Position numbers and translations under genes: made by a program. Below, piece after piece: positions 43,571-55,515 of a stretch of 64,000 bases of DNA (the first letter of the stretch is position 1; each line of letters opens with the position of its first letter). Origin of the DNA: Doryteuthis pealeii (lineage: Eukaryota; Mollusca; Cephalopoda; Myopsida; Loliginidae); contig CM042179.1 of assembly GCA_023376005.1 (NCBI GenBank), positions 16,295,148-16,359,147 on the forward strand, in the 5' to 3' direction. The notes under the pieces were generated by a model. The model was not told the DNA's origin, did no database searches, and was given only the letters and a program-made list of their open reading frames with translations.

Positions 43571-45775
43571 ATTGTGTACAGTGCTCAGGTGCACCACAAC
43601 TCATCAAAGTCTCATGTCAAGTACACAGAATAATGTTGTGTCAGGAACATGAACAGTTCACAGTAGTAATATGCATGTATGTGTGTGCATGTGTATGTGA
43701 GGAGTGGCATCAGGTATAGTGTTGGCGGACTACAGGAAGCATGGAGGCTTTGAAAGATTCAGTGCTCTGGCAGCCTACAACAGATGCAGGCAGTTTATTC
43801 CATGTCTCCGCAATTCTGAGCGTGAAAAAATGTTTCCGAAAGTCACGTGAACAGTGCTGTTTTCTGACTTTGTAGGCATGCCCGCGTGTATTGGAGAGAT
43901 GGAGATCAAAAAGGTGCTCAAGGTTGCTGTTGTTAAGATGATTAATGACCTTATGAGCATTTACCAGGTCAGTTGCCAGACACCGAAGTTTCAACGAATC
44001 CATTCCCAGGGCTGCGAGATGTTCAGAGTATGGCAGATTCCTGATGGAGGGTACTCGCTTGGTTGCACGTCTCTGTACAGTTTCTAGGAGGTTAATATTC
44101 TGAGAAAGATAGGGGTTCCAGACTGGTGATGCAAACTCCAAGTGTGGCCGTACCATAGCTTTGTACAGCTTCAAATAGATAGACAGTGAGCGGCTGACAA
44201 AGGTCTTGCTGAGTGACGCCAGGACGCCCTCGGCCTTTTTGGCAATTTTGGAGATGTGTTTCGTCCAATGTAAATCATTGCTGACAGTAATACCCAGATC
44301 ACGTTCACAAGAAGATTCCTTGATATTAGTGTTGTGGGGGGAGTATATGTATGATGGATTTTTCCTCCCAAAATGCATGGTGGTGCATTTGTCCACAGCC
44401 AGCTTCAGTTGTCAGTCAGTGATCCATTGTTGTACTGTGTCCAGGTCTGATTGTAGTAAAGATCTGCAGCGTTCAGGATCTGTCTTTTTTATTTCAAGGT
44501 ACAACTTGATGTCATCGGCATACTTCAGGAATATGGTATTCCTTAAGTTAGCATCTATATCATTGATATACGCAACAAACAAAAGGGGGCCAAGAACTGA
44601 GCCCTGTGGTACCCCAGATGACATCTCATATGGTGAGGAGTGTTTCCCAAGAACTGTAACTACCTCTCTCCGGTTGAGTATGAAGGACTTTAACCAGTTA
44701 AAAAGATCATCCTTCACCCCCATTGCAGAGAGTTTTGCCAAAAGTCTTTTGTGCGGCACAGAGTTGAAGGCCTTAGCAACGTCAAGGTAGACAACATCTA
44801 CCCATGAGCCCCCATCAGTGATCCGGGTGATGTCCTCTAGGAACTCTACAAGTTGATCACAACAGCTAGAGTTTGGGACAAATCCAAACTGGGATGGTCG
44901 GATAAGACTGTGAGAGTTCCAGAAATTCCAAAGTTTCTCTCTTATGCAGGACTCCATCAACTTAGCAATGCAACTTGTAAGACTGACTGGCCGATAGTTA
45001 ACAGATGATGTGCGGTCGCTCTTTTTGAACAGTGGAATTACACTAGCAGTTTTCCACTGTTCTGGGGTAGCACCATTTTTCAAGCAAAATTGGAAGAAAA
45101 CAGCTAGCTGGGGGAGAAGGTATTTCACACCATCAAGACCTGGAGAAGCATGGTTGTGTTTACTCTTGAGGTGGTGTCGCAGCATAGCAGGTGTGAATTC
45201 TATAGTAGTTATAGAAGTTGATGTCAGAGGTGGAGGAGATGGTACATTTTGGTCCTCGACAGTGAAAATGCCTGCATAGCATTCAGCAATAAGTTCTGCA
45301 CATTCTTTGGGGTCATCGGTGATTTGGTTTATATGAGGATTGCGAAGAGGGCCAACGGGGGAGTGGGGCCTCTGTTTCGAATGCACATATTTCCAGAACA
45401 CCTTACTGTCCGGGCTGGTTGCTATGCGCTGTTCAAATTCAAGTACTGCCTTTTTTGTCACCTGCTTGAGGTGGTTGTACGATTTGTTCCGTTTTCTCCT
45501 AATGTCCTCTGACTTGTGACGTTGGTACTCCCGCTCAGTACTACGGCGTTCCTTCCTGGCGAGGCGGACTGCTGCAGTCTCCCAAATTGCTCTCCCAGGG
45601 TGTTTCTTCCGCTTACGTGGTACTAATGCTACACATGCTGCCCATATTGGGTTCTGGATATTCTGGAGTATAATGTTAACATCTCCAGTCTTGTAGAATT
45701 CAGGCCAACTTGGGCGTTGCAGCTCAGTAAAGTATCTCAATTCCCTTATAATAACAACGCCGAGGTCAAAAAAGT
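43490..45775 (-). mobile_element. CR1/Jockey-like LINE-A, 5'-truncated, one stop codon
   Basis: The minus strand encodes a nearly continuous reverse transcriptase of about 690 codons in one frame, with a single TGA at 44414-44412. Present in order: a basic linker, SVNYRPVSLTS, a VVYLDVAKAFNSVPH block, SGVPQGSVLGPLLF, the intact catalytic box KYADDIKLYLE, then the C-terminal RPHLEFASPVWNPY, ETVQRRATKRV and ETWNKLPASVV blocks typical of CR1/Jockey-group elements. The endonuclease is missing. The 3' end has a long (ATC)n tail (43492-43570). The TGA replaces what is probably a tryptophan codon. Confidence 0.88.
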
Positions 45776-45990
45776 GTATAACTGAATCACTACGCAACAA
45801 CTTTAAATCTATACAACATCAATTAATGTTGTCATTTAATTATTTTTAAACTTATAAATAAATTAACATATTAAGTTATGTTTTCCTTAGAGTTTCATTT
45901 TTATTAAAAGTTAAACCCAGTTGAGAAATTGGACTTCATTTCATATTCCACTAACGTCTGTCCAATAGATTATGGTAAAAATATCAACCA
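45776..45990 (+). repeat. inverted arm S, right copy
   Basis: CTGAATCACTACGCAACAAC to CTAACGTCTGTCCAATAG; the partner of 43046-43340 and direct copy of 56085-56312. Confidence 0.85.
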
Positions 45991-46018
45991 TTATGCTTCA
46001 TTTACTGCTTAGTCAAGA

Positions 46019-46215
46019 GGCAAGTTTAGTTCAGTCAGTAGAGTAGCTGCCTAGAAATCACAAGGTTCCAGGTTCAATACTGGTCCCCACCAATTCAGCG
46101 CTGAATAATTTCTTTTCAAGATTTCAGCATATGCTAGCGCTAGATTGTTTTACTGAGGTGATGCAAAACACCTACCATCATCTCCCCACTATCACACAAA
46201 TTAGATTACTGTAGA
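46019..46215 (+). mobile_element. SINE family K, copy 6 (rearranged)
   Basis: Head GTTTAGTTCAGTCAGTAGAG and CCAGGTTCAATACTGGTCCC are clear. The body is replaced after AATTCAGCGCTGAAT, and an inverted body piece (CACCTACCATCATCTCCCC) follows. Confidence 0.7.
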
Positions 46216-47250
46216 AGCGCATATGGATCGGCATATGCTGAAATCTTGAAAATAAATTATTCAGTGCGTGAGTAGTACAGTTTGGGCTGTGCTACTCATG
46301 TGCTTGTGACTTTTGATAACTGAAAGACAATTTGAACTTTATTTTACTTTTGTTGGTGTGACCAGCTAAATGTCTGCATGTTTACTCACTTGTCTGGATT
46401 GTGTACAAAAATTACTGTTTGTTATATCATGCAGGTAGGAGTAAGGGTATGACAGCAAAGGAAAAACAAACAGGTTGAAGGTTTCAATAAGTTATATTGA
46501 TGAAAAGTGTTGCTAGTGATATCTACAAGGTGGAAAAACCAGTCTTGGTAGCCACAATTGGTAGCGATGTTGGCTGAACATGATTGTGGTTCAAGCCTCA
46601 GTGATATAATGGTTGACACTGGCAGTGATGTGGGTATGATGTGTATTAGATGTAGACAGAAAGTCTGATATTTGATGGTCGAATCGGTTGTGGTGTTAAT
46701 CAAAACATGATGTGGTTAGAGTCTCAGTGATTGGTGTGGCTAGCAATGTGGGTAGAATGCATGATAGTAATGTTGGTAGGAAGTTGATGGTTTGATGGCT
46801 GGCAACAGTGGTGATGATAGTCAAAACAAAATGGCAGTTTGTCCCTTTAAGAGAAGGGTTAAGAGGGGAAGTTTCAGTTGGGTCAATTGGTGTCAGGATG
46901 GAGGACGGTAAGGAGGTGACGAGTGATGTCTGCTGTCTTGTTGTGGTGGCTAGTGTTCAGCGTGCCCGCGTCCTGTGTTCTTCAGCTGATGGCTGGCCGC
47001 TTTGCTTTCTGGTTGGTGTTCAAACACCCTCATCTCTGTCTTCTCAGCTCTGTATCACCACTGAACTCCTTGCTGATCATTCAAAGTCAGAAAATTTATA
47101 TGTTTTTTTGGGGGGTCAAGGAATGGATCAGCTTTTGGCCTTCTTTATTTTACTGCAAATGTCATGGATTGGTCGAAAAATGAAAATTCTGATTTTATCT
47201 TGATAATTTCTTTTCAAGATTTCAGCATATGCCGATCCATATGCGCACAG
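46106..47250. repeat. region bounded by copies of a 40-bp palindromic motif
   Basis: TTTTCAAGATTTCAGCATATGC occurs at 46112 and 47212 and inverted at 46222 (core AAGATTTCAGCATATG). Between them are degenerate GTGATGTGGGT-type repeats. The 131-codon frame at 46808-47203 shows no family match. Confidence 0.5.
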
Positions 47251-48345
47251 ATGAGTTTTTTCATTTTGCCCAAAATCACAGTTCTGGCAACATGCGGTGA
47301 GTGTTCTCCTGGCCTGTTAGGTGAACTTGTTACCATTTTGTTGAGTGGGTTTATTGGGTTTAATGAATTTTGTGAATTAGGAGATATGTTTATTTCTGTT
47401 ATATAACATGCCTAACCCATATTCAAACTTACACAGCTGATAGTGTAAATACCAATACTATTCCACCAAATACTTAGTCTGATTCAGGGGCCTCAGCCTT
47501 TGATCCGGTGAGGGAGGTAAAATAAATCACATGGTCTCTGGGGGCCATCTGCCAGGTAGCACCTAACCACTCGCTTAAGAGGAACAGAGTTGGGTTTATT
47601 GCCCAGTGCCTGAGGCACCCCTAAAGGAGAGTGCTGATTGGACCACAAATTTTTTTGCACTGGCCATCACATGAGCTTCGTTTTGTGTTTGGAGGTCACA
47701 TGTTAAAAAAGACCTTCAAGTCAAGAAAATAAATACTATTCAACCAATTTACAAACATTTTATTACTAACTTTAAATTACACTATTTGAATGTAAAAATA
47801 AACACAAATTTATGAGACAAGCGACCTAAATCTTGTAGTTGATTTTCAGAGCTGGGCTTCAAATATCCGTGCATTTACAACTTTTAAACATCCATGCATT
47901 GGCAAACCATTGCTCATTCATTTCAACGAGTAATGCTATATGATCTGACTTTGTCCATAAGAGGAAATGGAACTAAACAATCACACAAGTCCAGGTCACC
48001 ATTAGTATGAATGAAGTTACAACTCACTAATTAAACATTCTAACAGCATTCCTTCAAAGGATTCAATTCATTTCCTTCAAAGGATTCAATTCATTTCCCC
48101 TCATGGTATTTACTAAGTGAAATACTTAGCTAATCTTCTTATCTAGTTTTTCTTTTTCTAATCTTTGTTTGTAAATATCTACACTGTTTTTCTAAAAATG
48201 TATTATGTATGTCTATTTTTCCATTTTCATTTATTAAATGTCATTCTTTAAGTATTTCTTTTTTTCTTTATGTTATTGTTCACTTAACTATCTTCTTTTT
48301 TCTTTTTTGAGGTGCTCTCAAAGTAGATTTTACTAACAAGAAATC
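47251..48345. other. no recognisable gene
   Basis: GC-richer stretch at 47480-47700 (GGGGCCTCAGCCTTTGATCC, GGGGGCCATCTGCCAGGTAG) looks like a repeat without a second copy here; the rest is AT-rich. Confidence 0.4.
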
Positions 48346-48349
48346 CCCT

Positions 48350-48560
48350 TTTAGTTTGAATTTAAAGTTTTCCTTCTAGACCAGTTGCCATACTAAGGTT
48401 AAAGAGCTCAGTCTGTCCTACTATTTACCTATAGCTGGAGGGAGAATAGTTGGTTGCAAGGGTATTAGCAGTATGTGTAATGTAAACAACCGTGTCCAGG
48501 ATTTGAACTCTCGCTGTGTCCATTTCCTATGATGGTAACCATTACACCATGCACGTATTG
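48350..48560 (-). mobile_element. SINE family R, copy 7
   Basis: Minus strand: GGTGTAATGGTTACC head, AGTTCAAATCCTGGACACGG, TTACATTACACATACTGC, CTCCCTCCAGCTATAGGTAA, GAGCTCTTTAACC. Good head and B box. Confidence 0.82.
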
Positions 48561-49755
48561 TCTTTATGTTGACAACAATCCTGCAAACCAAAGTACTTAA
48601 ACTAAAAAACAATGACTGCCAGTTGCCCACACAGGGAAATAAAATACAAACAATAGTCACTCTGTCAAATTGAATACTACTTACCATACTGCTAATTGTT
48701 CCCTTCCTTTAAGAACCTACTTCATAGAGGGACACTAGAGAATACACAGTTTTTAATATTTTCTACTACTTTATAGAGTATTATTTTGTAACTAACTACC
48801 ATATCTTTACACTGATAACTTCTTGATTAAATTTGAATTTGAAATTGCAGAAAACATCATAAATTGTTTTTTGGTAGATGCTACTCAGTAATTTTCTCTT
48901 GAATGATGTTTTCAATTATTTTTGTTGCAAGTTCAGTTAAAGGTAAAAGCTTTAAGATTCCACAAAACTTTGTCATTTATAAAAGAAGGCATTGTATCAT
49001 TAGTTTGGTTAAGTCAAAGAAAACATACCAACAGAATTTATCATTGCATATTCTCTGTCTCTCTGTCTCTCTCTCCATATACTATATTCACCAATCATAC
49101 ACCAGAAATCAATAAAAACCATTCTAATTTTTGTTGGTGTTTCTTGTGTGGATTAAAATAAAATACAATTTTTTTTAAATAACAATCTCCCATGAGCCTT
49201 CAGACAGGAAGAACCCTCCAAGCATGTGCAGGAAAAATGACCCACTTCCGACCAGCAAGATAATCTCTTGGCCCTTCGGACTTAGGCCTCAACTGGAACC
49301 AGACACTATTAGTGGATAGGAAGAAATTTCATCTCCACATGATAGCTATGAGATAAAGCCTGAATTCTAAAACTACCTTTTGTTTTTGTCTTTTCTTTTT
49401 TCTTTCCTTTAATTCCTTTTCAGCATGACCACCAAATGTGATGGGGTTAAAAGAATAATATGTGAACACACACCAGAAATAACCAACAACCTTTAAGCCA
49501 AAACATTAAAGTCCTCCTCATGAGATCTAGTATCCGCACAGAGCTAATCAATGTAAGTCCTTAGCTGGTTGGATCACTTTGATATATCCATATATTGGTG
49601 TACACAGGAAAACGTCATTTATGAATTCTTCCTATATGTGTATTTCTATATATGTATCTGTACTTTAAAAATGTCTCTACATACATGTATTCAGTTACCC
49701 AAACCCATTTCTCTTATACAACTATGTATAAACTCCTGTCATGACTGTATTCTCT
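48561..49755. other. no recognisable gene
   Basis: AT-rich and CT-run sequence. Small open frames only. Confidence 0.4.
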
Positions 49756-49759
49756 TCTG

Positions 49760-50620
49760 TAAGATTTAATTGCACAGATAAGTATTCAGCTGTATTGCAA
49801 GTTGAGTCTGTTTTGAAAATCCAGAGTGAATTGGTTGGAGATTTATATAGCAGGTTCAGCTTTTCCACTATGTACCTTAACCAAGTTTATTCTGTGGATT
49901 CTGATTGGTGGCTGGTTTTAGTGTGGATACTTTGATTTATATGTACCCAACATATGACTATGTTCTAGGAGTTATTATAGGGTCTGTACTTGGTTACTGC
50001 CTGTCAGCTTTTGTCTGTTAACCAACCAAGGTGTGTAAATATATCTTGATTCTACATCTGCCCACCCACCATTGTGGGGGCGTTATGGCCTTTGGAGGAA
50101 AATTGGTTTCTTTCAACTAGGTTGATTGCTGGGAAGTAACCTGGACTATGCTCAGGGGATTTTCATTAATTTTGGTTTAGTGGGCGGAGTGAAGCTGGAT
50201 GATGTTGTTACAGTTTCTTTGTTTTACAGGACATCCTCAAACATTAGTTTAGGGGGATTAACCAAAGCACTAGGAATTGAGGCAAGGACCATTGTTCTGC
50301 AAGTTGATTCTGTTCTGAGAATCCAAACACACACTTTTAAACAGAATAAATATCGATCTACAATTTTTTCACTGATAATAAAAGTCAATTATAGATAAAA
50401 ACAACAGAGTAAAAAAAATCTCTGAAATTTTTGTTGTTGTTTGCTTACATTTAATTTTCAGATTTTCGGTACTTATTTTCTACCAAAATTTAATTTTTTT
50501 TTCTATTTACACCTTTGATTTGTCTTTTAATTTATATTGAAATTAGTTTCATATATATCCAGAGAGAATAAACTCAATTTTCAATACAGCTGAATACTTA
50601 TCTGTGCAACTAAATCCTAC
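49760..50620. mobile_element. inverted-repeat element, about 860 bp
   Basis: Ends AGATTTAATTGCACAGATAAG...CAGCTGTATTG and CAATACAGCTGAATAC...GCAACTAAATCCT are inverted over about 37 bp. An internal duplication (GCAAGTTGAGTCTGTT and GCAAGTTGATTCTGTT, 49797 and 50299) is present. No transposase seen. Confidence 0.7.
50325..50556 (+). repeat. direct repeat U, copy 1
   Basis: CACTGATAATAAAAGTCAAT, GTTTGCTTACATTTAATTTTC and TTTTCGGTACTTATTTTCTA recur at 52360-52580, about 90% alike. Confidence 0.88.
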
Positions 50621-52015
50621 GTCTTCTATTGTTTGTTTAGGCAATAAAATATCCTTGTTGTCACTTGGTTGCGAATTGTTCTCATTTATTCTGTACAAGG
50701 AAACAATATATTCAACCCACTATTATTCCTCTATAAATTCTTTATATGTAATTGTGAGTGAGTGAGAAAGGAAAAGTTATTGTAGAACAAAAATCTTGTA
50801 TATATGCACTTGGCTTGTTTTTATGGTGATACTATATTATATAAGCAATAAAATTGGTGATATTCATAGATATTCAGGTCATATTATATTAGCAAAAAAT
50901 TCAGTAGTTAATTCTGTTGTTTGGAGTGTCCAATGTTCTTGTGTACAGCAGAGAACTGTAATTGACCAGTTGGTTGCTATGATATGTTGATGGATTGTAT
51001 GTGTCAGTGTCTTGAGGGTGACTACCAACTACAATGATATGAGATCGGTCATTCACTGTTTTTATAACAATCCATTAGGTTCCAGCACAACTAAAATTTC
51101 AGATTTTTGGTGTTTATTGACATTGATCAGAAAATGTGTTTTTGGTCATGTGACTTTCTCTCAAATACATCCATGTGGATGTTGATTTTCACCCAGAACT
51201 GATGCCTTCAATTGCAGTTTTTAGTTTTAACACAAAGTTGTTGTTGTTGTTTTGTTTTAGTTTTTACTTTTGTTTTAAGTGTTTATTTGTTTATTTTTAA
51301 AATCTTTTTTTAAGATGTCAGAATAAATTGAAGTTGAGAGCAAAGTCTGATAAATACTAAAATACTTAAATGAGACACACTGACAAAAATCAACATAAAG
51401 CACTCAAGTCTTATGAAAATTAATGAAATTAATTTTATCATTTCATTTTTTTGTCTTTCTTATTTTATTAATAATTAATAAAATAAAAAACAACAAAGGG
51501 TATCAACAAAATGTGTGCCGATTTTCACTTTAAAACAAATTAAAATTAATTAAATCAATTATTTTAGGTCAAATTTTTGTTTTACTCGACAAGTAGTGAC
51601 ATAATGAGCATCAGTAAAAAAAAAAAAAAATCAAAATAATATTACATATGTAATTAATTTTTAATACATTTTAAAATTTAAATTATCACCAAAATTTAAT
51701 GAAAATGAATGTTTTGTGTGAAGTGAATTATGTACTAAAACAAAGACATTGAGATTTTAAAACACTCATAACAGTTTCTTCATAAAAATCAATAACAAAA
51801 AAACATTAAATACACTATGAACAAAAAAAACTTGTTGATATTTTATTTAAATAAAATATCTTGTTTTTTTTCTCTTTTTTTTCTTCTTCCAAACATGCAG
51901 AAAAACAAAAACGCTTTTTAAAAAATTCTTGTGGGTTTTGTTAACAAAAGAATTGACCAGGAAATGTCATGTGATGTATTTTTCTGATGTTAACACTATG
52001 GTGGCTGAGATTGAT
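50621..52015. other. AT-rich DNA, no gene
   Basis: Contains a diverged block (ATCAATAACAAAAAAACATTAAATACACTA, core ACATTAAATACAC at 51800) shared with 26110 and 56440. Confidence 0.45.
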
Positions 52016-52017
52016 AG

Positions 52018-52090
52018 ACAAAAAATTACCAAAAATCAGGGAATTATTTGATTTTAATAAAATTTTCAGTGTTGAATGAATTATTTCTCT
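52018..52090 (+). repeat. family T, copy 2
   Basis: TACCAAAAATCAGGGAATTAT and AAAATTTTCAGTGTTGAATG (core GGGAATTAT...TTTTCAGTGTT). Confidence 0.7.
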
Positions 52091-52359
52091 TAAATTTCTG
52101 AATCTTCAATCAAACTGATTCAAATGAATTAAAGTTCTTTAATATAAATATTACTGTTCACACCATCCATATATGCCTTGAGAGCAACAATTTATATACC
52201 TAATTAATAGATAAAATTTATTTTAAAAATAGATCACATAATTTAAAGTTTTAATTTTCATATTTTTAGATTCTAAAAACAAATATTACTTAATAACAAG
52301 CTTACTTTAGTATGGTTATCTAATAATTATCAGAGAAAACTCAATTGAAAAATTAGACA

Positions 52360-52580
52360 CCCACGCTTTTAAACAGAACAAATATTGATGTAAATTTTTT
52401 TCACTGATAATAAAAGTCAATTATAGATAAAAACAAAAGAGTAAAAAAAAATCTCTGAAATTTTTTGTTGTTTGCTTACATTTAATTTTCAGATTTTCGG
52501 TACTTATTTTCTACTGATTTTTTATTTATTTACACCTTTGATTTGTCTTTTAATTTATACTGTAATTAGTTTCACTAACA
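52360..52580 (+). repeat. direct repeat U, copy 2
   Basis: Partner of 50325-50556, offset 2.03 kb, same orientation. Confidence 0.88.
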
Positions 52581-52659
52581 TATAACCTCACCGATATTTT
52601 GCGCCCAAAAAATAAGGGGGGGGGGTCAAAGTTAAGTGACCTAAAAAAAGATTCAGAAA

Positions 52660-52770
52660 GTTTTTAAATAAAATAACTAATGCATTATAAAATGCATTCA
52701 TTGATAAATCATCACAGAAAATTTTTTTTAAATCGGATACTTCCCAGATTTTTGGTAATTTTTTTCAATC
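52660..52770 (-). repeat. family T, copy 3
   Basis: ATGCATTATAAAATGCATTC, AATCATCACAGAAAATTT and CGGATACTTCCCAG are family T read in reverse. Confidence 0.7.
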
Positions 52771-52974
52771 AGCGGGGTTGAGTTGATTTTGTAAAATACG
52801 TCTATCTATTACGTCATCTTTTGTTGATACCTCAAAATTAATAAAATTAATCTTAGTAATTTAAATTTTTAATAATCTAATTCATAATTATAACATAAAT
52901 AATAAAGTTAATTTTATCATTTCATTTCGTGAAAATGTACATTTTAAATTTAATAAAGTTATTCGCCTCTCGGT

Positions 52975-53176
52975 GGGAAGAGGAGCCACGCATTTTTCTC
53001 TGCTGGTCACGCATGAGTTCCCTTTTGTGCATGACTCCCACTGTGAAATGACTTCCTGTCAATTCTGGTTTCGAAGGAAGTCGGGAAAATATCAAAATAT
53101 TGTTATAAGCAACTTTTTCGTCTTACACCGGTTACATGAAAGTTGAATAGTTTTGTTATTATACGTCTAGCCAAAA
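52975..53176 (+). promoter_or_regulatory. probable ISOC1-like promoter and 5' UTR
   Basis: This is a locally more GC-rich, repeat-free stretch just before the start codon. It holds an ETS-like ACTTCCTG at 53051 and an inverted GGAAGT about 25 bp later, a common layout in housekeeping promoters. The extent and the start site are guesses. Confidence 0.3.
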
Positions 53177-53296
53177 ATGTCGTCTTACGGGGATATTGCT
53201 GTTGAAGAGACAGCATTTCTTATGTGTGATTTGCAAGAGAAACTTATAATTGCAATGGAACATTTTGATGATATTAGTAATGTTGCCGAAAGAATG
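53177..53296 (+). CDS. ISOC1: isochorismatase-domain protein (ISOC1-like), exon 1
   Basis: This exon encodes residues 1-40, including the motif AFLMCDLQEK whose D18 is the first residue of the cysteine-hydrolase catalytic triad of the isochorismatase/nicotinamidase superfamily. The start is chosen because it is the first ATG in frame, has A at -3, and begins a short N-terminus leading into the first core strand. The donor is ATG followed by GTGAGT, phase 0. Human ISOC1 has an extra N-terminal extension that is absent here, so the overall length will be nearer ISOC2. Family members are cytosolic, peroxisomal or mitochondrial proteins of poorly defined substrate. Confidence 0.85.
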
Positions 53297-53569
53297 GTGA
53301 GTATTTGAGGTAAACCATATCTTTTACGTGGTTTACATTTGAATGCTGCGAGACTTTGATCTTTAGAAATAATCACCTGATTTAAATTCAATTTATTCCT
53401 ATCATCTAAACTAGATTAAAGTGAAAAAGAATACCCGATAAATAATAAGATTCTTGCCAAAGAATCTTACCGAACTGACATTTCTACAGAAGAATATGCA
53501 TATGATGCATTTTAGAGCACAATCTATCCAAGAAATGCGGGTGTCCGAAAACACGCACTTACCTTTCAC

Positions 53570-53760
53570 TCGGCCTCGTAAATAAGTAAAGTAAATTAAT
53601 AGCGTCGATCCCAGGAGGCGCCCCCCTTGAAGGGGAATGCCGACGGGATCGACGCATTTTTGTGACTACCACCCATAAGCTTCGGCTTATGTGTGAGCCC
53701 ACATAAAAATGTCCTTGTGTCACGCCCTCATAAGTGGGATGAGAGGCAAATATCCTCACT
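53570..53760. repeat. GC-rich hairpin cassette in intron 1
   Basis: GCGTCGATCCC (53602-53612) and GGGATCGACGC (53645-53655) are perfect 11-bp inverted arms around a CCCCTTGAAGGGG hairpin. An ACATAAGC-CGAA-GCTTATG palindrome follows at about 53680. It stands out sharply from the AT-rich intron. Confidence 0.75.
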
Positions 53761-54014
53761 AAAAGCACTTTTTTGTTGTTTTTTTTAAAATTCCCTCCAA
53801 ATTGGCTTATCGCATTAAAATAAAATTTTCGGTGTCTAAAGAAATAAAAGATTAAGTTTCTTTTAAAAGATTCTGAGAACATTTTTTAAATTTTAAATTT
53901 TGTTTTATTTTGTTGCCGTGCGTTAACCTCCTCAATCGTTTTGTTCTACTGGCAAAATGAGCCTAAAATGCGTTTTTGACAAAATGACTTTTAGGGGGTA
54001 CACTAGCCGGTACA

Positions 54015-54128
54015 GAAAATAATTTACCAAAAATCAGGGAATTATCGGATTTTAATGAAATTTTCAGTGTTTATTTATCAATGAACGATCTTTATAATGC
54101 ATTATTTATTTTATTTCAAAACTTTCTC
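54015..54128 (+). repeat. family T, copy 4
   Basis: CAGGGAATTATCGGATTTTA, TGAAATTTTCAGTGTTTATT and CTTTATAATGCATTATTT. Well preserved. Confidence 0.75.
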
Positions 54129-54329
54129 ATTTTTTTCACGAAATAGTTTTAAATCTATCAAAAATAAACTGCATATGTAATGATATTTTTCTTTTTTTAA
54201 TGATGGTTATTATGTTACTACTTATCGATTTAGACAAAGTTTGACCTTAAATGATAGATTTAATTATTTTTAATTCGCTTTTAAAATTCCTAGCAGACGA
54301 CAAAAAGGCGAGTCCCTGTGTTAATTTGA

Positions 54330-54537
54330 CTTCCAATGAAGTTGCAGGTAACTCAGTCGCAAGATTTCTGGTTCGATACCGGTCCCCGTCAACTCAGCGT
54401 ATGAGTAGCACGGATTGGATAATCTAATCTGTGCAGTAATGTGGGGAGTTGGCGGTAGGTGTGGCGATCCATCTCAGCAAAAACAATCTTCCTGGCTTAG
54501 TGCTAGCGAAAAGTTGATAGACTCCCTCACTTTCAAA
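54330..54537 (+). mobile_element. SINE family K, copy 7
   Basis: GTAACTCAGTCGCAAG head (shortened), GGTTCGATACCGGTCCCCG, AACTCAGCGTATGAGTAGC, CTGTGCAGTAATGTGGGGAG, GTAGGTGTGGCGATCC, TGGCTTAGTGCTAG. Confidence 0.8.
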
Positions 54538-54742
54538 GATAATTCTACGGAAAATTATATTTTGTTCATACGGGTGCATTATTTTTAAAGTTCAAAAAAT
54601 GGTGAAATAAGGTACAATATGTCTCTTCTAGACATTTTTTTCTTATTTTATTCGTTTTTGAAGCTTAATCTTCTAAGAATGTGATTAATAAAAGAGAGAG
54701 AAATTCAGGCGAAACGTTGTTTGATGTTTTTTTTAATATTTT

Positions 54743-54777
54743 TGTTTACTTTTTGTTTTAAAAACAAAAAGTAAACA
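54743..54777. repeat. perfect small hairpin
   Basis: GTTTACTTTTTGTTTT and AAAACAAAAAGTAAAC arms of 16 bp. Confidence 0.88.
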
Positions 54778-55407
54778 GTTTATTCGAAAAACTGTCTTCC
54801 ACTCACTGCATGTGAGTTTGATTTTTAAAAAATTAGTTTTGTGTATATGGGACTATAAATCCTACAAAATGACACATTACGATACTTTTAAAAGCAATAA
54901 AATGCTTTAACTTAGAGACTAAAAACTAAATATCAATTTCCAGTCCAATATTTACAACTAAATGCTCAATTGATTCCTTCACCCCTTCCTTGAAAAGCAT
55001 TAATATCCTGGATCGTTGTTACAACGGTGACACAATAGGCATGTGTCTAGTTACTAATAATTTAACAGCGTTGTTCTTTTGGTAATAAAGGACTATTTGC
55101 TCGTAAATTCCTACCATAAAATAAAGTGAACCCACATTTTATGTCCGTGTTTTTGTATTAAATGTTTTATTTTTCTTGCACTCGTTATTTTACAATACAA
55201 AATATATTTTATTTATTTATTTTAATATTCATTTTTAGAGTTTTTCTTCAAAACTTATTACTTTTTGCACCTAAAATAAGGTTTGCATTAAGTAGATATT
55301 TATTTTTAGAATCTAAAAATATAACATTTTAAACTTAAAATCCGAATATTTTTATTTTAAATGAATTTTATATATTAATTTTTCATAGCAAAAATACTAA
55401 ATTAAAG

Positions 55408-55515
55408 TTTTGAAATAAAATAACTGATGCATTTTAAAATTCATTAATTGTTAAATCAATACTGAAAATTTCATTAAAATCGGATAATTACCTGATTTTT
55501 GGTAAATTTTTTTTC
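55408..55515 (-). repeat. family T, copy 5
   Basis: ACTGAAAATTTCATTAAAATC, CGGATAATTACCTGATTTTT in reverse orientation. Confidence 0.72.

Noticed and set aside
44206..44790. 194-codon plus-strand open frame
   Set aside because: Antisense shadow of the LINE-A reverse transcriptase.
46808..47203. 131-codon open frame on the plus strand
   Set aside because: No family resemblance, no splice context, and it lies between copies of a palindromic repeat in degenerate GATGTGG-type sequence.
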